NCBI GenBank assembly: GCA_002293345.1
Contig: DBDB01000054.1
Coordinates: forward strand, 7,021-27,479
DNA from: Alistipes sp. UBA943
GTDB taxonomy: Bacteria > Bacteroidota > Bacteroidia > Bacteroidales > Rikenellaceae
Direction: 5' to 3'
DNA length: 20,459 nt
The notes below the pieces were generated by a model. It was given only the letters and a program-made list of their open reading frames with translations. It was not told the origin of the DNA and made no database searches. A program made the translations under genes and the position numbers. Positions 1 through 6,603 of this stretch are shown here, in pieces. Within the stretch, counting starts at the first letter, position 1, and each line of letters opens with the position of its first letter.

Positions 1-35
1 CTCGGCTTGGCGGAAGTTGGGCGAGGACAAGGAGT

Positions 36-1250
36 TTACCAGAGACGGCGGACCTGGCGGCGTATCACGATGGCATTGACGAGCGTCACGGTCAGCACCA
101 TCGCAACGCCCACCGTGAGCATCGTCCCGATACCGGCAGGGGTGTGATTTCCATCTCCTCCGATCAAGGTCATAAATGGCAGGTACGTCTTCCGTGCCCA
201 CAGCACCAATGGCACCGCGCACACAAACACAGCGACGTTCAATCCCAATGTGAGGAGTTGATAGGGGCGTGACACCCGTGCAGGTGTGTAACCCAACAGC
301 AACAGATCTTGCAGTTTGCGTGTGTTTTTTTGCAGGAGTAGCAGGATGCTCAACATCAACACGAAAATCGACATGGCGGTGATCAATCCACCGATACCGG
401 ACACGACTCCCGTCGCGATGCGCAGCACGTAATCCGCTTGTCCCGTGTCACCATCCCCCTCGACACGATACTCACGCGCACGCAGGTAGGACAACAGCGC
501 CTCGTCGCCCGTGTTGCGTACCTCGATGATCACACGTGACGGCCCCGTCGCACCGCGATCGGCGAAAGTAGCGTTCGACCACTCGATAAACGATTCCGGG
601 ACAAGAATTGTGTTCAGGCGGTTCGAGAAGGCCACCACACGCCCCTGGAAACGTTCATGGCGTCCATTCCCAGTGACGTCTAACGTGAGCGGGAATGCCT
701 GTACCGCCTGTTCGCTCATCTGAGGAAGTCCCTGTGTGGATGCGAAGCCGAAGTTATAGAGATTCAGGTAGTTGCGTGGCAGGATGATCGGTACGCGTCG
801 ATCGCCCGGTTTGAAGCCCCACACGGCGTCCCCGGGAGTGCTTGCGTGTGCAGAACGCATATCTTGGGCGGGGACATCGAGGAATCTATCCGGAACGGCC
901 TCTAAAAAGAGATAAGTCGACATGCCGTAGCCCATCATCGAGAGCCCTCCCATGATGCTGTAACGTGCGGCCGTGAATTCGCCCAGATCGACCGTGAAGG
1001 GTTGTGCGGAGAGGTCGTCGATCTCGTCGGCACTGAACGCGGCACTCTGTTGTCCGGCATGTACCTCTTTGCTCAGCACGAGATAGTCGTTCGCCATGAA
1101 CGAGTCCGGTGCCTCCAACACGGGACGCACGTCGCTGTACAGTTGCACAGCCAACAGCACGATCGTCACGCCCACGAGGTTCGTCAGCCAGAATCCGGCC
1201 AACTGCAACGCACTCACATGCCTCCGCAACAGTTTCCACAGCAGCCTCAT
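36..1250 (-). CDS. FtsX/MacB-like ABC transporter permease
   Basis: Inner-membrane permease partner of the ATPase encoded just upstream, 404 residues. One membrane segment lies near the N-terminus (about residues 17-37), followed by a large extracytoplasmic domain of roughly 240 residues and three hydrophobic segments near the C-terminus (about 282-306, 332-351, 373-396). This 1+3 layout is that of the FtsX/MacB permease superfamily, which couples cytoplasmic ATP hydrolysis to mechanical work on periplasmic or envelope substrates rather than to classical transport. A short basic loop (QKNTRKLQDLLLLGY) after TM2 is where such permeases usually contact the ATPase. The start codon overlaps the ATPase stop codon as ATGA, so translation is probably coupled. 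The substrate cannot be told from sequence. The 35 bases beyond the stop at the window edge show no clear gene start. Confidence 0.8.
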   Translation of the reverse strand: MRLLWKLLRRHVSALQLAGFWLTNLVGVTIVLLAVQLYSDVRPVLEAPDSFMANDYLVLSKEVHAGQQSAAFSADEIDDLSAQPFTVDLGEFTAARYSIMGGLSMMGYGMSTYLFLEAVPDRFLDVPAQDMRSAHASTPGDAVWGFKPGDRRVPIILPRNYLNLYNFGFASTQGLPQMSEQAVQAFPLTLDVTGNGRHERFQGRVVAFSNRLNTILVPESFIEWSNATFADRGATGPSRVIIEVRNTGDEALLSYLRAREYRVEGDGDTGQADYVLRIATGVVSGIGGLITAMSIFVLMLSILLLLQKNTRKLQDLLLLGYTPARVSRPYQLLTLGLNVAVFVCAVPLVLWARKTYLPFMTLIGGDGNHTPAGIGTMLTVGVAMVLTVTLVNAIVIRRQVRRLW

Positions 1251-1885
1251 AGCGCGAGCCTCCTTTCGTAGGGCAGATCGAGGTGCTTGCCGATAGACGT
1301 GACGATCACCCCGGCTCCGCTGGCACGTGTCTCGTCGAACAGGATTCGACCCATCACCGCGGCGTTAGTGTCATCCAGATGGCTCACAGGCTCGTCCAGC
1401 AACAGGAAATCGGCAGGCTGACACAGCAGGCGGATAAAAGCAACTCGTTGCTGTTGGCCGAAGGACAACCGGTCCACGCGTGCGTGGGCCTTATCCGCCA
1501 CGCCGAGAGATTCAAAAAGAGTGGCGATTTGTGACGGAGTTTTATGGTGCGTGAGGTTGTTTTTGATCTGCACGTTCTCCAACGCCGTCAGTTCGGGGAA
1601 CAACCGTAACCCCTGGAACATCATCGCGATCGAATGCCGCCTTACGTCGCCCCACGACCGTACGCCCAACTTACGAATGTCCGTGCCGTCGAACGCGATC
1701 ACTCCGTCGTAATCACGACGATACCCATACAGGTATCCGCACAGCGATGATTTCCCCGCTCCCGAAGCAGCCTCGACGAGGCACGTTTTGCCGCGGGTGA
1801 AGACGATGTCTTCACCCCACACCTGCGAGGTCGCAGGCGGCGCGAATGCGCGCGGCAAAACGTGCCTCAGGGAGAGCTCCTTCAT
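1247..1885 (-). CDS. ABC transporter ATP-binding protein with degenerate motifs
   Basis: Cytoplasmic ATPase of the FtsX-like ABC system, 212 residues. Visible motifs are a Walker A at 40-47 (ASGAGKSS, with Ala in place of the usual first Gly), Q-loop Gln91, a signature at 140-144 (LSFGQ instead of LSGGQ) followed by QQR, and Walker B LLLDEP with Asp164-Glu165 and a D-loop SHLD. The switch (H-loop) histidine appears to be absent: the strand that normally ends in Thr-His reads VIVTS, putting Ser197 there. The protein is also short and stops soon after this strand. It sits 18 nt after the DUF4836 gene and overlaps the permease by 4 nt, so all are likely co-transcribed. It is probably a working but atypical MacB/LolD-type ATPase; a regulatory, weakly hydrolysing subunit is the alternative. 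Confidence 0.85.
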   Translation of the reverse strand: MKELSLRHVLPRAFAPPATSQVWGEDIVFTRGKTCLVEAASGAGKSSLCGYLYGYRRDYDGVIAFDGTDIRKLGVRSWGDVRRHSIAMMFQGLRLFPELTALENVQIKNNLTHHKTPSQIATLFESLGVADKAHARVDRLSFGQQQRVAFIRLLCQPADFLLLDEPVSHLDDTNAAVMGRILFDETRASGAGVIVTSIGKHLDLPYERRLAL

Positions 1886-1903
1886 ATCGGTTTACACTAC
1901 CGC

Positions 1904-3358
1904 TTACAACATCGCCATGCCTGCCACCTGGGCGTAACCCTCGATGGTTTTGTAGAGCACTTCGGCGGCGTTCTTCTCTTTGTCGGTCATGTGGAGCACC
2001 ATGTCGAAATGGTTCATCTCGGGGGTCTTCATCTCGAACGACTCGAAGAGATCCAACACAGGAATTGCCACGGCAGCTCCTACGGGGATCGTCTTGGCAG
2101 CGATACCTTCGCTCAGCATGGTGCTCAGCAGTTTGAAGTCGACGTGCATCACGCTATACGCACCGCCGAACAGTGACGCCACGCGCTCCTGGAATGTCGA
2201 GGGTTTCATCTCGCCCGTGAGGTAGGGAACCACACCCGCGTCGGTGGTGGCGTAGAACATATTCTCCTTCACGCCGAACGCCACCTGATCGAAACCTTTC
2301 GGGAGCAGGCTTTGTACTGTCTCCAACACGGAAGGATCGTTCACCTGTGCGACAAGCGTCAGCAACGGCATCTGCTTCGCCATGTCCATGCCGTGGAATG
2401 CGAGGGCGATATCACCGTCGAGGGCGCTCACGATCGTTTTGGCCTGGGGAGTCATCGCCAACAGCGTGGCGTACATCGGGATCTGGTTCAGGAATCCGTA
2501 CACCTCGGCACCATGCAAACCCGTAGCGATCGTAGCGATATTTTTCTCGGGCAACATTTTCAGGAATCCGTTGTCCAGACGTGCGTACATCGGCACGAGT
2601 TTCTCGTACGACTCACGTGCCGCGTCGTCCGTGAAGAAGACATCGCCGCGTGCCACGACGCGTCCCAACTCGAAGTTGGTCGTCGAAACCATCACCATCT
2701 TCGACAGGAAGTCCATGCCGGGCATTTGCGATGCCATGCCGCTCTCGTCCAGGGCCGCCATCATCGCTCCGTAGTGGAGCGCGAACTGTATGTCGTTGCC
2801 GCCACGGAAGAACGTCGCCATGTGGGGCTGTCCCACGAGGCTCTGTTCCTTCGTGTTGGCGAAGAGCGCATGGGGCATATTCTCATCGTCACTGCCATAA
2901 TAAATCAACATGGCGTTCTTCTCCAAAAAAACACGCTCTTCATCCGTCTCTTTGAGCAATTCCACCATCTTGGCAGCCTTGCCTTTGTTCTTCACCTTGA
3001 AGACCGCACCGACACCGGGTTCCGAATCCTCCCCTTTCGGCATCGACACGAACAGATACGCATCGGCACGCATGTCGATACCCGCCTCCTCGGGGTTTGC
3101 GACCAGGCTCAACACATAGTCGCGCTCCTCGGGAGTCAAGTCGTTATTTTCCGAGGTATCGGTGATGAACTTCTCGGCAATTTTGTAGAAAACACTCTGT
3201 GTAAAGTCACCCACACTGGCTTTCTGTGCCATCGAAGCGGGGTTTACGGATACCACAGCCACTGCATCGGCCGGGATCAAAGTGCGGTAGTCGCTGCCGC
3301 AGCACGACACCATCGCGAATGCCGCCACGGCGGCCAGTAACAAGGAAAATTTTTTCAT
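1904..3358 (-). CDS. DUF4836 family lipoprotein
   Basis: Predicted lipoprotein of 484 residues in the Bacteroidota DUF4836 family, of unknown function. Residues 1-18 form a signal peptide (MKKF, then a hydrophobic stretch) ending in a lipobox MVSC, with acylation expected at Cys19. The mature start (CGSDYRTLIPADAVAVVSVNPASM) matches the conserved opening of this family. The rest is a long soluble domain with no membrane segment, so the protein should sit in the periplasm or at an outer-membrane leaflet. The start is fixed by the signal peptide. It follows purB by 23 nt with no TAnnTTTG box between them and precedes the ABC ATPase by 18 nt, so it is likely the second gene of a four-gene unit. 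A role with the FtsX-like ABC system is only an inference from position. Confidence 0.82.
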   Translation of the reverse strand: MKKFSLLLAAVAAFAMVSCCGSDYRTLIPADAVAVVSVNPASMAQKASVGDFTQSVFYKIAEKFITDTSENNDLTPEERDYVLSLVANPEEAGIDMRADAYLFVSMPKGEDSEPGVGAVFKVKNKGKAAKMVELLKETDEERVFLEKNAMLIYYGSDDENMPHALFANTKEQSLVGQPHMATFFRGGNDIQFALHYGAMMAALDESGMASQMPGMDFLSKMVMVSTTNFELGRVVARGDVFFTDDAARESYEKLVPMYARLDNGFLKMLPEKNIATIATGLHGAEVYGFLNQIPMYATLLAMTPQAKTIVSALDGDIALAFHGMDMAKQMPLLTLVAQVNDPSVLETVQSLLPKGFDQVAFGVKENMFYATTDAGVVPYLTGEMKPSTFQERVASLFGGAYSVMHVDFKLLSTMLSEGIAAKTIPVGAAVAIPVLDLFESFEMKTPEMNHFDMVLHMTDKEKNAAEVLYKTIEGYAQVAGMAML

Positions 3359-3381
3359 GATTCGGTTATTTATTTGAGTTT

Positions 3382-4713
3382 TTAGAATTTTATGCCTGTG
3401 TATGTATGGGGGGTAATTTTTCGGAGCTCGACTTTGACAGCTTCCGAAATGTCCAGACCGTCAATGAACGTCGCGATGGAGTCTCGTGTAATGTGTTCGC
3501 CTGTGCGTGTGAGGGCCTTCAACGCCTCGTATGGGGACGGGTAACCCGCGCGGCGCAATACCGTCTGGATACCTTCGGCCACCACAGCCCAGTTGTTCTC
3601 CAAATCGCGGTCGATCGCCTCGCGGTTCAACAGCAACTTATCCAGCCCCTTCGACAGCGATTTCAGCGCGATCAGCGTGTGGGCGATCGGCACCCCTATG
3701 TTGCGTAACACCGTGGAGTCCGTCAGGTCGCGTTGCAACCTCGAAATCGGCAACTTCGCCGCCAGATGCTCGTACAGCGCGTTCGCTACGCCCAGATTGC
3801 CCTCCGCATTCTCGAAGTCGATCGGATTCACCTTGTGCGGCATGGCACTCGACCCCACCTCGCCGGCTTTGATCCGTTGCTTGAAATACTCCATCGACAC
3901 GTAACTCCACACGTCGCGTGCGAAGTCTATCAGGATCGTGTCGATACGTTTCAGTGCGTCGAACAGTGCGGCCATGTTGTCGTAGTGCTCGATCTGGGTC
4001 GTATAGCGCGAGCGATCCAGCCCCAACCCCGTGTTCACGAACCCGTCAGCGAACGCTACCCAATCCACCTCGGGATAAGCCACATGGTGGGCGTTGAAGT
4101 TACCCGTTGCGCCGCCGAACTTCGCCGACATGGGCAGTTGCTCCAACTGCCCATATTGTTTTTGTAGACGCTCTACAAAAACAGACGCCTCTTTGCCGAG
4201 GCGTGTCGGCGAAGCAGGCTGACCGTGCGTACGGGCCAACATCGACACGTCACGCCACTCCTCGGCACGGGTTTCGATCTGACCGATCACGTCGCGCAGG
4301 GCGGGTAACAGCACATCGTTCAGTGCTTCCTTCAACGACAGCGGAATGGCGGTGTTATTGATATCCTGCGACGTGAGGCCGAAATGCACGAACTCTTTAT
4401 ACGCGTCCAACCCCAGCGCATCCATCTTCTCCTTCAGGAGATATTCGACCGCCTTGACGTCGTGATTCGTCGTCGCCTCGATCTCCTTGACACGTTGCGC
4501 GTCGGCGTCTGTGAAGTTGCGATACAGATCCCGCAATACCTCCGATTTTGCAGTGATTTCCTTCAATTCGGGTAGCGTCCCCGCCAGTGCGATCAGGTAC
4601 TCTGCCTCCACACGGACACGGTATTTGATCAACGCCGCCTCCGAAAAGTAGGCAGCCAACGACTCTGTCTGACGGCGATAACGACCGTCGATGGGTGAAA
4701 TAGCGTTCAACAT
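3382..4713 (-). CDS. purB: Adenylosuccinate lyase
   Basis: Cytoplasmic fumarase/aspartase-superfamily enzyme acting twice in purine synthesis: it releases fumarate from SAICAR and from adenylosuccinate. It has 443 residues from the ATG at 4713. Visible motifs are the opening NAISPIDGRY, the TSQDINNT block (about 114-121), THGQPASP with the probable catalytic His163, and the superfamily signature SSAMPHKVNP (about 288-297) carrying the catalytic flexible-loop serine. Length and motif order are normal for the longer, E. coli-like class of PurB. An in-frame TTG three codons upstream was not chosen, because the TAnnTTTG box at 4727-4720 would then overlap the start codon itself. With ATG the leader is only a few nucleotides. 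It is the first gene of the purB-DUF4836-ABC unit and is divergent from the DUF4834 gene. Confidence 0.96.
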   Translation of the reverse strand: MLNAISPIDGRYRRQTESLAAYFSEAALIKYRVRVEAEYLIALAGTLPELKEITAKSEVLRDLYRNFTDADAQRVKEIEATTNHDVKAVEYLLKEKMDALGLDAYKEFVHFGLTSQDINNTAIPLSLKEALNDVLLPALRDVIGQIETRAEEWRDVSMLARTHGQPASPTRLGKEASVFVERLQKQYGQLEQLPMSAKFGGATGNFNAHHVAYPEVDWVAFADGFVNTGLGLDRSRYTTQIEHYDNMAALFDALKRIDTILIDFARDVWSYVSMEYFKQRIKAGEVGSSAMPHKVNPIDFENAEGNLGVANALYEHLAAKLPISRLQRDLTDSTVLRNIGVPIAHTLIALKSLSKGLDKLLLNREAIDRDLENNWAVVAEGIQTVLRRAGYPSPYEALKALTRTGEHITRDSIATFIDGLDISEAVKVELRKITPHTYTGIKF

Positions 4714-4719
4714 AGTGAG

Positions 4720-4727
4720 CAAAAGTA
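4720..4727 (-). promoter_or_regulatory. -7 box of the purB promoter
   Basis: Reads TACTTTTG on the minus strand, an exact match to the Bacteroidota -7 consensus TAnnTTTG. Its last base is 6 nt before the purB ATG, so the mRNA would have almost no 5' leader. No convincing TTG/TTTG -33 element is seen at the usual distance. It lies back to back with the DUF4834 box, 12 bp away. Confidence 0.6.
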
Positions 4728-4739
4728 GTAAAATTTCAC

Positions 4740-4747
4740 TATATTTG
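4740..4747 (+). promoter_or_regulatory. -7 box of the DUF4834-mlaEF promoter
   Basis: TATATTTG is an exact TAnnTTTG match ending 10 nt before the DUF4834 ATG. It is divergent from the purB box, with 12 bp between the two. The -33 element is not evident. Confidence 0.6.
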
Positions 4748-4757
4748 CCATCGACCT

Positions 4758-5006
4758 ATGGAATTTTTGCTCTGGATATTCGGACTCTACCTGCTGTTCG
4801 CCGTCGTGCTGCCCGCTTGGTTGCGGTGGCGCGTGAGGCGTCACATGCAGCGGTTCGCACAGGCCGCGGGTCAGCAAACCAAACGTCCGCAACGGGAAGG
4901 TAAAGTGACCGTACATACCACCGCCGAGACAAAACATGTCCGTGACGATGTGGGCGAATATGTCGAATTCGAGGAGATCACCACCCAAACCGAAACCGAA
5001 TGTTAA
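4758..5006 (+). CDS. Small DUF4834-like membrane protein
   Basis: An 82-residue protein with a single N-terminal hydrophobic segment (about residues 2-20), then a strongly basic stretch (LRWRVRRHMQRF) and an acidic, Thr/Glu-rich tail (DDVGEYVEFEEITTQTETEC). By the positive-inside rule the tail is cytoplasmic. Size, layout and the VEFEEI-type ending resemble the DUF4834 family of Bacteroidota, whose function is unknown. The gene overlaps mlaE by 7 nt, so the two are translated together, and it is the first gene after the promoter at 4740. Its constant pairing with an Mla-type permease would suggest an accessory role for that transporter, but that is inference. Confidence 0.72.
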   Translation: MEFLLWIFGLYLLFAVVLPAWLRWRVRRHMQRFAQAAGQQTKRPQREGKVTVHTTAETKHVRDDVGEYVEFEEITTQTETEC

Positions 5007-5743
5007 AACTTCTCGAACAGATTGGCCGATACTTTATGTTGCTCGGCAAGGTTTTCTCGCGTCCCGAGAAGGGCGGTATCTACCTGCGACGCACCGTCTT
5101 CGAGATGGATGCCCTCGGACTCAACTCCATCGGACTGACCGCCATCATATCGTTCTTCATCGGCGCCGTCATCACCCTCCAAATGTCCATCAACCTCGAA
5201 TCGTCCTTCATCCCGCGCATGCTCATCGGTTATGCCACGCGTGAGACGATGATCCTCGAATTCTCCTCCACCGTCGTGGCGCTCATCCTCGCCGGTAAGG
5301 TCGGATCCAGCATCGCCTCCGAAATCGGCACCATGCGTATCACCGAGCAGATCGACGCACTCGAAATCATGGGCGTCAACTCCGCGTCGTACCTCATTCT
5401 CCCCAAGATCATCGCCACGGTGCTCTTCTTCCCCTTCCTGACAATCTTCAGCATCCTGATCGGTATCGCCGGAGGGTACATCATCACCATCGCTACCGGC
5501 ATCATGATCCCCGATGACTATATCGCCGGTATTCAGTCCGATTTCAAACCCTATTCGGTCACCTATACGCTGATCAAAATGGGTGTCTTCGCGTTCATCA
5601 TATCGTCGCTCTCCGCCTACTTTGGTTACAAACCCAAAGGGAACTCCCTCGAAGTGGGTGAAGCGTCGACCCAGGCCGTCGTGTCGTGCTCGATCGCGAT
5701 CATGATATTCAACCTCATCCTCACCCAACTCCTGCTGATATGA
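5000..5743 (+). CDS. mlaE: MlaE-type lipid ABC transporter permease
   Basis: Inner-membrane permease of an MCE/Mla-type ABC system that moves phospholipids between the inner membrane and the outer envelope. It has 247 residues. An amphipathic N-terminus (LEQIGRYFMLLGKVFSRPEKGG) is followed by about five hydrophobic segments. The family hallmark is the cytoplasmic coupling region around residues 99-128 (GKVGSSIASEIGTMRITEQIDALEIMGVNS), read almost canonically here. The stop codon overlaps the start of mlaF as ATGA, so both subunits are made in step. No MlaD/MCE substrate-binding gene or outer-membrane MlaA partner is present in this window; the MCE protein must be encoded elsewhere. Confidence 0.93.
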   Translation: MLKLLEQIGRYFMLLGKVFSRPEKGGIYLRRTVFEMDALGLNSIGLTAIISFFIGAVITLQMSINLESSFIPRMLIGYATRETMILEFSSTVVALILAGKVGSSIASEIGTMRITEQIDALEIMGVNSASYLILPKIIATVLFFPFLTIFSILIGIAGGYIITIATGIMIPDDYIAGIQSDFKPYSVTYTLIKMGVFAFIISSLSAYFGYKPKGNSLEVGEASTQAVVSCSIAIMIFNLILTQLLLI

Positions 5744-6492
5744 TCCGTGTCGACCATATATCCAAAGCGTTCGAGGGGCGTACGGTACTCGATGACGTGT
5801 CCGTGACGTTCGAGACGGGCAAAACGAACCTCATCATCGGTAAAAGCGGATCGGGAAAGACGGTGTTGATGAAGTGTGCCGTGGGGCTGCACAAGGTCGA
5901 TTCGGGGGACGTGTGGTATGACGACACGAACTTCACACAGCTCGATTTCGAGGCGCTCAAAGCCATTCGCCGCAATGTCGGCATGATCTTTCAGGGAGGT
6001 GCCCTGCTGGACTCCTCGACCGTGACGGAGAACATCCGTCTGCCGCTGGATATGTTTACCGACCAGAGCGAAGCCGAGAAAGCCGAACGGGTGCGGTTCT
6101 GTCTGGAACGCGTGCATCTCGAAGATGCAGGGCACCTCTACCCTGCTGAGTTGAGTGGCGGCATGATCAAACGTGCCGCCATCGCGAGGGCCATCGTGCT
6201 GAACCCGACGTACCTGTTTTGTGACGAACCCAACTCGGGACTCGACCCGCAAACCGCCATCGTGATCGACAACCTGATCCATGAAATTACGCACGAGTAC
6301 GGTATCACGACCATCATCAATACCCACGACATGAACTCCGTGATGGAGATCGGCGAACGTATCACGTTCATTTACGAGGGTAAAAAGTGGTGGGAAGGTA
6401 CCAAAGAGACGATCATCTCGGCCGACAACAAGGAACTGAACGATTTCGTCTTCGCTTCCGCCATGGCACGTAGCCTTAAAGCGAGAGGGTGA
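5740..6492 (+). CDS. mlaF: MlaF-type lipid ABC transporter ATPase
   Basis: ATP-binding subunit that energises the MlaE permease, 250 residues from the ATG that overlaps the mlaE stop (ATGA). All motifs are intact: Walker A GKSGSGKT at 34-41, Q-loop Gln85 (GMIFQGGALLDSSTV, the characteristic MlaF reading), signature LSGGM at 138-142 followed by KR, Walker B with Asp162-Glu163 (FCDEPNSGLDP) and switch His196 in NTHD. LSGGM in place of LSGGQ is usual for this family. A longer in-frame reading beginning at 5686 lies inside mlaE and was rejected. The next gene is 111 nt downstream behind its own promoter, so the transcription unit is probably DUF4834-mlaE-mlaF. Confidence 0.94.
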   Translation: MIRVDHISKAFEGRTVLDDVSVTFETGKTNLIIGKSGSGKTVLMKCAVGLHKVDSGDVWYDDTNFTQLDFEALKAIRRNVGMIFQGGALLDSSTVTENIRLPLDMFTDQSEAEKAERVRFCLERVHLEDAGHLYPAELSGGMIKRAAIARAIVLNPTYLFCDEPNSGLDPQTAIVIDNLIHEITHEYGITTIINTHDMNSVMEIGERITFIYEGKKWWEGTKETIISADNKELNDFVFASAMARSLKARG

Positions 6493-6540
6493 AATCTCCT
6501 CGATCCCCCATGTTACCATATTGTTAACTTTGTTACGGAA

Positions 6541-6573
6541 TTGTTTAGCTTCCGGATGGCGGATGTATATTTG
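6541..6573 (+). promoter_or_regulatory. Promoter of the PiT transporter gene
   Basis: -7 box TATATTTG at 6566-6573 and a TTG at 6541-6543, 22 nt upstream, in the range expected for the Bacteroidota -33 element. Transcription should start near 6578, giving a leader of about 26 nt before the ATG at 6604. The leader contains AAAAAGG (6590-6597) and a six-codon ORF (6587-6607). Confidence 0.6.
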
Positions 6574-6603
6574 CGGTCGAGAAACCATGCAAAAAGGTAA
6601 CCC

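Noticed and set aside
2312..3340. A 342-codon plus-strand open frame opposite the DUF4836 gene
   Set aside because: It is a shadow of a lipoprotein gene with clear signal peptide and family; the frame has no motif of its own.
4720..4722. TTG start for purB three codons upstream
   Set aside because: It lies within the -7 promoter box, so it would be upstream of the expected transcript start. The ATG at 4713 gives the usual N-terminus.
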